Shown here piece by piece: positions 21,600 through 33,373 of a DNA stretch of 64,000 nt. Location: positions 21,570,305 through 21,634,304 of the forward strand of contig NC_052488.1 of assembly GCF_009730915.1 (NCBI RefSeq), written 5' to 3'. This DNA comes from Dioscorea cayenensis subsp. rotundata (taxonomy: Eukaryota > Streptophyta > Magnoliopsida > Dioscoreales > Dioscoreaceae). The notes under the pieces are model-generated. The model saw nothing but the letters and a program-made list of their open reading frames with translations. It was not told where the DNA came from and did not search any database. Made by a program: the position numbers and the translations under genes. Positions within the stretch are counted from its first letter, which is position 1. Each line of letters starts with the position of its first letter.

Positions 21600-23070
21600 C
21601 TGGAGGCGAAAGATCGATTGGAAGAGAAGAAAAGCTAGGAATCGCGGTGTATATATCCCGCTTTTTCGTCAATCTGCTGAGATTGGTGGAGTGGATGGAA
21701 GCAACGGCCGATAGCCTTCCAAGTTTATCCACAAAGTTGGGCTACCAAACCCGCTTAAAAAGCCCATTTGATTAAGACCCTTGTTTCTATGTTAATTACA
21801 AATTTCCATATTTTATTTATTTATTTATTTATTTTCTTAGTGGAAAATTAGTATCATATTGGTTTTTAAATAATGGATTTTTTCTGAAAGAAAATTTAAA
21901 AAGGACACAAATACTTAGGGAAGGATTATTTTACTCAACTTTTAACACTAATAAAAAATAAATAAATTTATCTCGTGTTCAAATTAATTATTGATATTTG
22001 TTAGTGTTGATGATATTAATAATTATGAATAAAAATACTTATTTGATTAATTATATTAAAAAAATTCGGCTGTTTCAAGATTGTTGATTTGGGGTTAAAG
22101 GGCTAAAAGATGTTCAAAAATATTGTTTAGAAGGTACCTTTCTATGTAGATGTCGTGCAGCTCTGATGCATTGATCATGTTAAAGTCTCTGGTGTTCATG
22201 CTCACCACCAAATGAGTCTACGACAGTAAGACATGTGTTCGAGCTTTTTCCCCGTCCGACACGCTCTGCACTAGGTTGATCCATCGACTGAGGGGCTTGA
22301 GGTTCCTTTGTGATATTTCCCGAGCTAAACTTTGCTCATCAAGAGTAATGACTGCAAGCAACAAATGCCGTGATAGCTCGAGCTTCTTCCTACCTCCTCT
22401 ACTCCTCCAATAGGTACCTCTCCCTAACATGTAAATCAAAGCACCGGGCCCCTATCCTAATTAGAAGGCCTCAAAAACAACACGGAGGGACGATGATGAA
22501 GAAGCAAGGCGGTGTTTTGGGAGAATGGTTTAGGGATTTTTGTCACGATTTTTGGTATGATCTTAGGCACACCGTGGTCAAATAGCATGCCAAATATTGT
22601 ACCAAATAAAGACATTCCTAGTTTTATTTTAAAATTTTTAAAAATAATCAATTTTTAATTATATTAGTCAATTTATACTTATCAAAATTTAAATTATAAT
22701 ATAAAAAAATTTATTATAAATAGAATATAATTATTGTAAATATTGAATATCGTATGCGTAATTAAATTATGCAATAAAATTCTTATATATTTCTGTGAAG
22801 TATAGAGAGTTTATAAGAAAATATTATGCAAGAAAAAATTAAGTTTTTTTTTATTGTGGGTATGTAATTATTATAAAAAGAGTATAATTATTATGTAAGT
22901 ATTATAAATATAGAAATATCATGTGTATCGTATTTATATTATCCAAGAAAAATTTATACTTATCTAATTTTAAATTATAATATATATAAGTATTGTGGGT
23001 GAGTAATTATTATAAATGAGTATAATTATTATGTAATTATTATTATAAATATAGAGTAAAATTAAGTTTT
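21600..23070. other. CACTA interior, AT-rich, no gene recognised
   Basis: A patch with a GTCACGATTTTTGG subterminal-type motif at about 22540 lies between AT-rich stretches. A 73-codon minus frame at 22218-22439 has no family resemblance I can name. Confidence 0.45.
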
Positions 23071-24290
23071 TGATATAGTTTTTGGGTTGTTCGTGCCAAA
23101 AACCGTCATTAAAAAGGGGATTTGCTGACGGTTTTTGGCACCACCAAGTTAAAACCGCGCCAAAAACCGCGTCAAATCCACGCATTTCATCAGCCAGATT
23201 TGCGCACGGTTGCTGACTGACGCCAAAAACCGCGACAAATAAAAGCGATGAGAGTCTTGTCACGTTTCGCGGCATCGCTCTGCTTCGCCGCGCCAAAAAT
23301 CGCGCTAAATACCACGTATTTATCAGCCACTTTGCTAAGACGTTTTGATCGTCGCGCCAAAAACCGCGACAAATAAAAGGATGAGGTGTTTGTCACTGCT
23401 TTTCGCACGACAATCCTGTAGCGCCAAAAACCGCGCAAATGCCACGCTTCCTATCACTGTCATTGTGCGACAGTTTGGCGCTTTCGTCGGCCAAAAATCA
23501 CGACAACAGCGGATGACGTTGTTGTCACCAGCTGCACGAGCAAGCCTAGAACGTGCCAAAACCGCGTCAAATGCCATGTCTCCATCATACGCCATGGACG
23601 GGCTTTGCTCGCGACGTACAAATATCGCGACAAATAAAGGACGAGTATAGTTACAGCCATAGACGAAATCTCTAGATCACGCACAAAAACCGCGCTAAAT
23701 GACGATGTGCTCCATCCACGGTTTCTGGGCACCCGCTGCCTCGCATCGCGCCAAACATCGTGACACAAATAAAGCGGATGATGGGCTTAGCTGACGCTGC
23801 AGACGGAAACTTGATCACGCCAAAACCGCGCTAAAACGACATGCTTTCTCCATTGCATCACGGCTTTTTAAGACGTCTGCCATGACGCACAAATCATCGC
23901 GGACAAATAAAGAGATGAGATATAGAAAGTCACGGTTTGGGTGACCCGGCCTATGCAGATCGCCAAAAACCGCAGCCAAATACTATACGCCTATCATACC
24001 TATTTTTCACACTGTTGGCCTTTCTGACCGTCCCCAAAAACCGCGACAAATAAAAGAATGATTGCTTTGTCACTTGCTTTTCAAGACTGCCGACACCCAT
24101 TTTTACTTTTAAATTTTTAGTATCTAAAATATAAAGCAAGGCTAAATACCGCTGGATAAAATCGTCACTTGCCGGAATCGCGCCATACATCACACTGGTT
24201 ACCTGTCTCTGCTGTCGCGCTTACTCGCGCATAAATTGATCGGTAATCAAAACCGCGCCAAATAAATCGCGCCTAAATTATCATGCTTTT
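23071..24290 (-). repeat. CACTA right subterminal repeat array, GC-rich
   Basis: CGCCAAAAACCGCG(A/T)CAAAT-type units recur about every 50 bp through 1.2 kb, in inverse orientation to the left array. It is far richer in CG dinucleotides than the left array, where the same core reads CACGG instead of CGCGG. Confidence 0.9.
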
Positions 24291-24321
24291 TCTGTAGCTA
24301 TTTTTAATAAAGTAGTCCTAT

Positions 24322-25321
24322 NNNNNNNNNNNNNNNNNNNNNNNNNNNNNNNNNNNNNNNNNNNNNNNNNNNNNNNNNNNNNNNNNNNNNNNNNNNNNNN
24401 NNNNNNNNNNNNNNNNNNNNNNNNNNNNNNNNNNNNNNNNNNNNNNNNNNNNNNNNNNNNNNNNNNNNNNNNNNNNNNNNNNNNNNNNNNNNNNNNNNNN
24501 NNNNNNNNNNNNNNNNNNNNNNNNNNNNNNNNNNNNNNNNNNNNNNNNNNNNNNNNNNNNNNNNNNNNNNNNNNNNNNNNNNNNNNNNNNNNNNNNNNNN
24601 NNNNNNNNNNNNNNNNNNNNNNNNNNNNNNNNNNNNNNNNNNNNNNNNNNNNNNNNNNNNNNNNNNNNNNNNNNNNNNNNNNNNNNNNNNNNNNNNNNNN
24701 NNNNNNNNNNNNNNNNNNNNNNNNNNNNNNNNNNNNNNNNNNNNNNNNNNNNNNNNNNNNNNNNNNNNNNNNNNNNNNNNNNNNNNNNNNNNNNNNNNNN
24801 NNNNNNNNNNNNNNNNNNNNNNNNNNNNNNNNNNNNNNNNNNNNNNNNNNNNNNNNNNNNNNNNNNNNNNNNNNNNNNNNNNNNNNNNNNNNNNNNNNNN
24901 NNNNNNNNNNNNNNNNNNNNNNNNNNNNNNNNNNNNNNNNNNNNNNNNNNNNNNNNNNNNNNNNNNNNNNNNNNNNNNNNNNNNNNNNNNNNNNNNNNNN
25001 NNNNNNNNNNNNNNNNNNNNNNNNNNNNNNNNNNNNNNNNNNNNNNNNNNNNNNNNNNNNNNNNNNNNNNNNNNNNNNNNNNNNNNNNNNNNNNNNNNNN
25101 NNNNNNNNNNNNNNNNNNNNNNNNNNNNNNNNNNNNNNNNNNNNNNNNNNNNNNNNNNNNNNNNNNNNNNNNNNNNNNNNNNNNNNNNNNNNNNNNNNNN
25201 NNNNNNNNNNNNNNNNNNNNNNNNNNNNNNNNNNNNNNNNNNNNNNNNNNNNNNNNNNNNNNNNNNNNNNNNNNNNNNNNNNNNNNNNNNNNNNNNNNNN
25301 NNNNNNNNNNNNNNNNNNNNN
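24322..25321. other. Assembly gap of 1000 N
   Basis: A run of exactly 1000 unknown bases, a placeholder-sized scaffold gap directly beside the CACTA right end. True length is unknown. Confidence 0.99.
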
Positions 25322-26678
25322 TTTTTATTATTTAACCAAATGGCCTCCATCCTCTTCGTACCCCACCGTTTGCGTTGCCCAATGGGACAGGTCGTGCAGA
25401 TTAACCAAACACACATGCATGCGCATTTCATTGCGATGAAGCCAACGGTTGCTCAAATTGTGGTCCCCTTTCTCCACCCAAGGTTTCTTTTAATTTATTT
25501 ATTTTTCCATTACTATTATTTGATCATTCACTAGTTAATTTCTCTAACTGTTGGATCATACTCTAACGTATAATTTTCTTTCCATTATATTTACATTCAT
25601 ATATATATATATATATAATAAAACCATATAGCAACTCTGTAAACCCTATAGCAGCCATTCAAAATACTTAAAACCACGCAACGACTCTTGTTCATATATC
25701 TCCTTCCTATATATTGTTCGTTTTCTCGTTCTTTTTTTTATATCGTGTAGAGGTTTGCATATTTGCATACACTCTATGATTTCAAAAAGAATTTCTTTTT
25801 ATCAACTGTTAGAGCTTTATTTATAGGCATTTGTGGATTGCTTAAAAATCGTTTTTTTCTTTCCATAAACACTTTTTCAGTATTTTGATTTGGATTATTT
25901 TTTTGTAAAAAACTGTAAAAATAAAGCTTTAAAAAACAGTTTTTTCGAGTTAACTTATAAAAAGGTTTTTTTAGCTTCGAAAAACTGAAAAAAACATTTT
26001 TAGAATTAAGACTTTCACGGGTTTCGAGAGAGTATGAGACTCGAAAATAACAATACTGAAATAATTTTTTTGAACCCAGAAGTGCTTAATTTACAAAAAA
26101 GTACTTTTGAGTTTTCCAAAAACTAATCCAAAGAAGCCCATACTCTCTCTTGAAGAAATCAAATCAATGAAGAAATTATTATGGAGAAAAAAATAGAATA
26201 TGTTTTTACATACCTCTTGAAAAAAACAATATGAGATATTTAACATACAAGTGGAGACTAATTACCCTAAAAAAAGTAGGAACTGATTGCTAACAAAAAG
26301 ATCCTAAAAAAAGAAAAGAGTACAAATATTACAACATGTGAAGATATGTATCTTTGATTGGAGTAATTTTCTCTTCACTCCCTACTTTTATTTTTAATTA
26401 ATAATCAATATTTAAGAGAAGAAAAAACATTTCATATATGGCCATCACATCAATCCTCATTACAATATTATTAGAAGCAAATGAACTCTAATTGAGAACA
26501 AAGGACCGCAACAAGCTTGAGTAATATAATTAACTTAGAACAAGCTGACCAACACCAAGGAAAGACATAGAGGATTAACAAACAGATGAGAGAAACAAGA
26601 AACAAGAAACAAGAAACAAAGAAAAAACGTACACAGTGAACTTGAAACAATTATAAAGCTCTTAGATGAGTTAAATAA
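25322..26678. other. Intergenic, no gene seen
   Basis: AT-rich downstream flank of GLP3. Contains (TA)n at about 25600-25618 and a GAAACAA-type heptamer repeat near 26592-26620. Confidence 0.5.
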
Positions 26679-27317
26679 TTAGCCAGTGCCTCCAAGAACA
26701 CCCTTGAGCTTCTTCACCTGAGCATCATCTAAGAAGGTGACCTTCTCAATTATAGATGAAGGGAAGTTCTTACTACCAAACAATGCAATGGAAGTTATCT
26801 GGAGACCAGGGCTTGGACTATTGAAGCTCACAATGGCCACTGCATTGCCATCCCCTACATTGATCTGAAAGTGAAGCAACCCTTGAGGGAACACCATGAC
26901 ATCACCTTCTGCAAGTATCTCATAGTACACTGTGTTTGCTGATGATATGAAGCCAGCCTGAATACACCCTTCAGTGACCACAAGGAGTTCAGTGCCACCA
27001 GGGTGAGTGTGGAGAGGGACAACACCACCTGGTGCTAGGTCTAACCGGGCGGTGGAGATGCCGAGCCCGTTTACACCAGGGAATTGTGCGGCGAAGGCTG
27101 GGGTCACGGCAGCCTTGATGATGTTGCTTGTGTTACCGGCTTTCTCAAAACCACTGAAGGTGAAGTCGTTGACAGTGACGGAAGCTGGCTTCTTGCAGGA
27201 GTAGCCAGCTGGACCCTCCGGGAGTGTAGGGTCTGCTACACAGAAGTCTTGGACGGCAGCATTGGCAGAGAATGGGGTGGAGGAGAAGAGGAGGAAGAGG
27301 AAGAGGATAGTAAGCAT
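26679..27317 (-). CDS. GLP: Germin-like protein 3 (ABP19-type cupin), secreted
   Basis: A 212-residue single-exon germin-like protein, the most canonical of the cluster and the closest by eye to the ABP19/ABP20 auxin-binding-protein-like group ([31 protein letters not shown]). The signal peptide is residues 1-20, before AVQDFC. Cys26 and Cys41 form the expected pair. Metal ligands are His103, His105 and Glu110 in [10 protein letters not shown] and His149 in [16 protein letters not shown]. It ends KGVLGGTG, unlike the FGGTN of the others. Whether it binds auxin or has SOD activity cannot be read from the sequence. Confidence 0.95.
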   Translation of the reverse strand: MLTILFLFLLFSSTPFSANAAVQDFCVADPTLPEGPAGYSCKKPASVTVNDFTFSGFEKAGNTSNIIKAAVTPAFAAQFPGVNGLGISTARLDLAPGGVVPLHTHPGGTELLVVTEGCIQAGFISSANTVYYEILAEGDVMVFPQGLLHFQINVGDGNAVAIVSFNSPSPGLQITSIALFGSKNFPSSIIEKVTFLDDAQVKKLKGVLGGTG

Positions 27318-27367
27318 GGTGTTAATTAATTTTTTGGTGTTTTGATGGTTTTGTTATTTGCATGGTG

Positions 27368-27375
27368 TTTATATA
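27368..27375 (-). promoter_or_regulatory. TATA box of GLP3
   Basis: TATATAAA on the minus strand, 51 bp upstream of the start codon, flanked by GTTTATATAGGG as in the other cluster genes. Confidence 0.75.
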
Positions 27376-27605
27376 GGGAATGGGGAAGGTTTTGGAAGCC
27401 ATGCATGTTAGGGTTTCACGTGAACCTTTGTGAGGTTAAGTAGTTGAATGGAGACAAAATTGTGAGCTGTAATGTGAGCCCAAGTTTTTGAGAGGAAGAG
27501 AGGGCTAGAGAACTTTTCAAAATAATCTTTGTACGTCTTGTGATGAGTGGAATGATCATTGCCATTCGAAAGAAAAATATCTTTGTCATGAGATGACAAA
27601 AGATC

Positions 27606-27636
<31 letters not shown>

Positions 27637-27921
27637 CTAGTGATAGAGTTTAATTTTTCGTTTAATTTTTTTTAAAAAAATTGTTACAAGGATGGTGTAG
27701 TTTTTTTTTTCTTAGTGAATATGAGTTGTTTATTAAAATAAACTGTATGTTAGAAATTAAGGTGGTAGGACCTCTTCTAATAAATTTAATATACTTTTGA
27801 ACCATTGCCTCTTAATGAGCGGTTGATAAAACCTGGTCATTATAATTCACCATGAATCAAGAACCCAAAAGTACTTTTTTATGTTTCCTTGAATCAACCA
27901 ACAAAGCCAGAATCAAGGGTC

Positions 27922-27966
27922 CATGAGTCCACAAAGTTATTTTAACTGTTTCTTTGTGGACTCATG
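27922..27966. repeat. Hairpin, 15-bp stem and 15-base loop
   Basis: CATGAGTCCACAAAG at 27922-27936 is exactly complementary to CTTTGTGGACTCATG at 27952-27966. It abuts the left end of the foldback element. Confidence 0.9.
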
Positions 27967-29064
27967 TTATTTTTTTAAATAATTCTTAAAATACGTATTT
28001 CCGTAATTATTTACGGAAATGCGCATTTAATATTTTTTTAATATTTTTTTAAATTAGCCGGTCCCACTATAGTTTTAAAATATTTAAATTTAATTTTTAA
28101 AAAAAATAGAGGGGCCCGTTATTTTTTTTAATATTAAGTTTTTATTTTTTTAAAAACTACGGTCCCGGTAGTTTTTAAATTAAAAACATTTTACATCCAA
28201 ACCCTTATAATTTTCATTAATTTTTTTATAATTTTTTTTTTACTCTACTATGTTATTTTTACTTTCATTAATTGTAACCGGTTGTTAATAATTTAAATAA
28301 ATAATTTTAATATTTTTTTCATCATAAGTTATAAGACCCTTGGTCGGTGTTGCTTCGTCAAGAGTTCCTACGGCCCTTGGTCAGTGTTCCTCTCGACTAA
28401 GGTTGTCTCTTTCATTCAGTATAACAAAAATATAAATTTTGCTAGATTTAATGTAAAAAAAATAATTTTGCAAGAAAATAAAAAAACTACAATTACAAAA
28501 ATTTTAAAGAAGAGCTTCTCTCTATATTGATAATTTTTTTTTATAGAAATACTTGTGTGTTTTAAAAAAAGAACTTGGAGGGTTTATATAGGCCTCCACT
28601 CAACAAATAGATGGCTAACATCAATTTCATCCAATGGCTCTCATAAATGGGGTAGGTGCCACATGCCACCAATAATTCATCCCAACAACCCCCTTATTAT
28701 GAAAAAAATATTAAAATTATTTATTTAAATTATTAACATTCGGTTACAATTAGTGAAAGTAAAAATAACATAGTAGAAGTGAAAAAAATAAGTTATAAAA
28801 AAATTAATAAAAATTATAAGGATTTGGATGTAAAATGCTTTTAATTTAAAAACTACCGGACCCACAGTTTTTTAAAAAAATAAAAACTTAATATTAAAAA
28901 AATAACGGGCCCCTCTGTTTTTTTAAAAAAAAATTAAATTTAAATATATAAAAACTATAGTGGGACCGGTTAGTTTTAAAAAATAATAAAAAAATATAAA
29001 ATACACATTTCCATAAATAATTACGAAAATGCGTATTTAAGGAATTAATTAAAAATATAACATT
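27964..29064. mobile_element. Foldback element with ~370-bp terminal inverted repeats
   Basis: The left arm (about 27964-28340) and the right arm (about 28690-29064) are reverse complements over some 370 bp with moderate divergence. Both share landmarks such as TAGTTTTTAAATTAAAA, GGTCCCACTATAG, GGGGCCCGTTATTTTT and the terminal ACGGAAATGCGCATTTAA region. The ~350-bp centre has two CCCTTGGTC-type words, a TATA-like GGTTTATATAGG and no coding frame. It is non-autonomous. Long inverted arms fit a MULE- or foldback-type element. No target duplication was fixed with confidence. Confidence 0.75.
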
Positions 29065-31309
29065 ATTTTAATAAAATAGCCACTAAATGGAGGCAGAGCT
29101 ATCACGCACATGAAAGAAGCATTAGAAGACATACCTAGACAGCTAAAAGAAAAATGTCCTACACCCACCGCCTCTCTGTACGTAGATCTCTCTCATGGAT
29201 AAGGTGTCATTAAGATGAGTGGACGATAAGGGGTGCCCTTAGGCAAGGGTAAGATAGGGGGAACAAATATCTGACCAAATTTGCCTGCCTCGCATGCAAT
29301 CACAAGTGTAGGCAGGCACGTAAAATGGTAAGTGAAGGCAATCAAGTAGCATGCAACCAAAAGTTCAAAATAAGGAAAGACTCAAGAATCTTGTTTTGCC
29401 CACTCATTGATTGTGTGGCCTTATCACAATATATTTCTACAATGGACCATACATTTCTGTCGACCTTACCAAACTGTTGGCTCTCTTTGCTTCTTCCTCT
29501 CTAAATATCTTCTCAAAGAAAGCATACTCCTAAATCTCAGAATGAAAATGCATGCAATGATTAATTAAGACTTTCATTATTAACTAATCGAAGGTCTGAG
29601 GTCACCAATGTGTCTAATTAAATTATGTGTTGGACAAATCGATCAACACACCCACATTTGAGAGGAAGGCATGGTGAGAGCGAGAAAACTTGTTCGATTT
29701 ACTTCTTTTAAATACAAAAATAATATATGTTTAGAAAAAACTTATATATATATATATTGGAAAAATTATATTTAATGTTTTTTAAATATATTATTGTAGG
29801 AATAATGTGGCACTCTATCATGTCATTAATTTTCTAGATTTTTTTTTTAACAAAGACAACAAACATGGCCCTACGAAGGATATCAGCTGGGGACATACAA
29901 GTACTGTATCAGTTACAGTAGTTTAACAAACCCTAGAAATTTATTAACTCGGTCAAATGTCACATTGGACGATTAAAGTCCTACCATGTGCATGTCTAGA
30001 AAATATTTCAGGAACTAAACCGAGCTAATAAATCCCCTCTACGATGTAACCTTGGAGGAGGATGACATCCTCCCACAGAGAGGTCAGTGAATAGTAAATA
30101 AATAGTGACACTACAATATATATATATATATACAGTACTCTACTACATAACCTTGAAATTTACACAGTATTTTTTATAGTATTTACTATTCTCATAATAT
30201 TTCGTTACACCAAGTAATAATGGTTGTTTCTAGATATTTTTTTACATAACCTTAAAATTTTTTGAATGATATGCCAGATATATGTGGTTATGCTATATTG
30301 GATTAATTTTTAAAAAAATATTCATTTTCTTAAAAAGGTTAGCATGGGATGCTATTGCAATGGCAGGCATTTGACTCGTATGTACGTAAAAGGTTGAGGT
30401 AGGATTTGACACCCTCCAAATATTCATTTTTAAATTTTTGCAATGAAATTTAGGCAAAAATATTTTTAAATATATTGTGTCATGTTATGCTTATTACTTA
30501 CCATAATTCTTAAAAATCAATATTTACTAAGCTGTTTTTGAAAATTATGTTTCCTTGACATATCATTTTTTTAAATTAAATGTTTCTCAAAAAAAAAAAA
30601 TAAAAATAAAAAATGGGTGAAGGCGGATCTCTTTTACATCTAATCATCATGTATTTTTAAATTATTTTAAATTATTTTATTTTATTTTTTAAACATGTCA
30701 CATCTTTGAACCATTAAATTTTAATTAAAAAAAAAAAATAAAATACCAACTCTTTTTTTATCGTTTTATATATTTATAATTTATAAAAAATATAATTGGT
30801 TCACATCTCCTAGCTATTATTAAAAAAATTAAGCACAACCAAATTTATTTTTAATGTTGTTTTGAAAATATAATATTTCTCAACAATTAAAAAATAAAAA
30901 TAAAAGCACAATTAATGGAGCCGCATAATCTCTACCATGTCATTTTAAATCAATTACAGATTCTAAAATTTTATATTTGTTGGGGGCCAAAATAATAAAT
31001 CACAATGCACTTTTTAGAGTAATTCTACTTTCGTTAAATATTTTTCTCTCAAATTAAACAAGAAAAAGGCTTTGTAACCCAATGGATTTTTTCCCAAAGA
31101 AACCAATGGATTGTTTCTTAGAATATAATCAAACTATATATATGCACAGCATATATATATGTTGTCCTTACTCTCTCATTCATTTTGAATAAAAAAGGGT
31201 TTGATATTATATTGAAGGTCCACCTTGCCAACAATGTAAAGCTGATTATTACCCACACTGTAACTAAAGTCACATACACATGCAGTAAACACCAAACTCA
31301 AGTAATTTG
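29065..31309. other. Intergenic, no gene seen
   Basis: AT-rich DNA between the foldback element and GLP4, with poly-A/T runs and short (TA)n tracts near 29742-29757 and 30117-30131. Confidence 0.5.
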
Positions 31310-31957
31310 TTAGTTTGTTCCTCCAAACATGGCCTTGAGCTTCTTCACTTCAACAACATCAATAGAGCTCACCTTCTCCAATATCTCAGATGGCAAGTCA
31401 TTCCCAAACAACGACATTGAGGTTGTTTGCACTCCAGGGTTAGAGCTACTGAAGCTAACTACATACTTTGCCTTAACACTCCCGGTGTTCACCTGAAAGT
31501 GCAGCAAACCTTGAGGAAAGATCATGGCTTCAAAGGTATCCACTTTTTTGGTGTAAGCTTTGTTTGATGATGAGATGAAGCCAGCTATGACTGTCCCTTC
31601 AATTACCACGATGAGCTCGGTGCCGCCGGGGTGGGAGTGGATCGGGACTTGGCCACCGGGTGCAAGCTCAGCGTACACTGCTGCGATACCAAGGCCGTTC
31701 AGCGCTGGCCACTGAGCAACGAAGGCTGGTGTCAATGAGGCCATGTTTGTATTTGAATTGTTTCTGGGGTTGCGGAAGCCGGTGAAGACAAAGTCATCGA
31801 CAGTCACTTGGGAGACGTTCTTGCAAGAATATCCGGCCGGGCTTTGGGGTAGAGTGAGGTCTGCAACACAGAAGTCTTGGAGGGGATCAGCTTTGGAGAA
31901 TGAGATGAAGAGAATGAAGAAGAAGAAGAAGAAGAAGAGAATGAATAATTGTGGCAT
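31310..31957 (-). CDS. GLP: Germin-like protein 4 (ABP19-type cupin) with altered cupin motif 2
   Basis: A 215-residue single-exon germin-like protein. I chose the Met at 31957: the upstream in-frame ATG at 31987 is only 25 bp from the TATA box and would be at the transcription start. The signal peptide is unusually rich in Phe (seven in a row), with cleavage before DPLQDFC. Ligands His107, His109 and Glu114 (PIHSHPGGTE) and His153 (FPQGLLHF) are kept. Motif 2 normally opens GDV; here it reads FEAMIFPQG, so the conserved Gly is Phe142. The fold and metal site may survive, but this loop is unlike its neighbours. The protein ends FGGTN. Confidence 0.92.
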   Translation of the reverse strand: MPQLFILFFFFFFFILFISFSKADPLQDFCVADLTLPQSPAGYSCKNVSQVTVDDFVFTGFRNPRNNSNTNMASLTPAFVAQWPALNGLGIAAVYAELAPGGQVPIHSHPGGTELIVVIEGTVIAGFISSSNKAYTKKVDTFEAMIFPQGLLHFQVNTGSVKAKYVVSFSSSNPGVQTTSMSLFGNDLPSEILEKVSSIDVVEVKKLKAMFGGTN

Positions 31958-32011
31958 GTTTGTGATGTATCTCTTTCTCATACACAAGATAAGTAATTGT
32001 TTGTAATGTTG

Positions 32012-32019
32012 TTTATATA
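32012..32019 (-). promoter_or_regulatory. TATA box of GLP4
   Basis: TATATAAA on the minus strand, 55 bp from the chosen start at 31957 and 25 bp from the upstream ATG. Confidence 0.75.
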
Positions 32020-32029
32020 ATAAGTGAGT

Positions 32030-33373
32030 TAGTGGTGAAGGTTACAAGTCTAAATCTGGATGTAGAGATCATACATAGTTAAAGATAATTACTTGTAATC
32101 TAAGGAGAAAATTTCACGTATAATATTCTTGAACAATTAATTTTTAATAAGTTTTCTGGGCAAGAGTTTCTGTTTCTTTAACAGAATCCTTATTGAAAGC
32201 TCTTCCAAAATATATCTGGTTGATGAATGAGAAGGACATTTAATCTAATTTAATTGTTGCCTTTTCAAGTTTATTAGTTTTTCCTACCTAACTATATTAA
32301 TCGGGTTATTTGGACCTGCCAACTATTTTAACATGACATAAAGTGCCTGGTAGATGTTGCTATAAATAAAGACAAAGAACTCGAGAGATGGAGTTACTGC
32401 CATCAATCCATTTCTAGCAACAAGACTATAACCTTCCTTTTTCTTGGGTTAGATAGGATGATACTAAACTTTAGTATTCCTGATGAAGATCAGAGTATAT
32501 AAAATCAAGGAACAGACTTGCATAATCCCAAACACAATATTTGGGTTTAGCGTTCAATTAAGAAAATAATTGTTGGAAAGCTGCTCTTTCCTCGCTGAGA
32601 CATCTATATATATATATACTATATGTTTGGAGAGCTAAGGTGTAACTCTTTGTCAAAAACGGCCAAGTCAATACACTTTGTTGGCGGAGCTCTTGACTCT
32701 GAAGAGCTGTTCTTTTGTTCTGCATTCACTCCAAATAAATATTATGTCTGATTTATTCATACTTATTTGAAGTATTTCCCTAATCAATACATCTGAAAAG
32801 AACGTTGGCTTCTTCTCAATATGGTGCTTTTGTAGACCCTGTTTTACAGTAAAAACAACTGTGGCAATAAAAAGGAATTAAATGTTAAAAATGCTTGAGA
32901 ATTAAATGCAATATATTGATCATAGGGATAGAATGCTACATATATAACAACTGGACCATTAAACTAGAAGAAAGGAATTTAGGAGAATAACATGATTAAT
33001 TAAGCAATGGTAGAAGTGCATAACTGACCAAACAGAGAAAAATAGGAAACATGAACACCACATTGTTGACTGAGTCAACATATAAAACACAGCACTAGAT
33101 ACAACCATGCATTGCATGGATCCCACTTCAATCAACAAGCAGTCCTTATTCAAATCAGAAAAGTAAAGTTCATGCACACATGCATGCATGAATGTACGTA
33201 CTCATAAACTCTAAAAACAAACAAATCTAGCTCTTGAAATTAATTCTTGTTTACACCAAACAGTGCACCAAATGAATAGATATATGTCATATAGTAATAA
33301 TACATATGACAATATGAAATGATTTAGTGCAACACGCTGTTGTATACGTTTACAAGAATGCTTCCAAATCTGC
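32030..33373. other. Intergenic, no gene seen
   Basis: Flank between GLP4 and GLP5. Short frames here lack family resemblance. Confidence 0.5.

Larger units (their letters stand above)
18151..24297. mobile_element. CACTA (En/Spm) transposon with captured eIF3d fragment
   Basis: It begins CACTACAAGAAAAACAG, the classic plant CACTA terminus, followed by a subterminal array of GGCACGG/GTCACGG motifs (18170-18720). The same motif returns in opposite orientation (GCCAAAAACCGCGACAAAT) across 23080-24290. The far end at about 24286-24297 reads TTTTTCTGTA, a worn form of TTTTTCTTGTAGTG, followed by GCT. GCT also precedes the left end (18148-18150), so it is a plausible 3-bp target duplication. No transposase (TNP2-like) frame was found, so the element is non-autonomous. 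A piece of a host translation-factor gene lies inside. Confidence 0.85.

Noticed and set aside
23190-23768. Several overlapping open frames on both strands
   Set aside because: They are readings through the GC-rich CACTA subterminal repeats, which lack stops because of composition.
24304-25431. 375-codon minus frame
   Set aside because: Almost entirely produced by the run of N.
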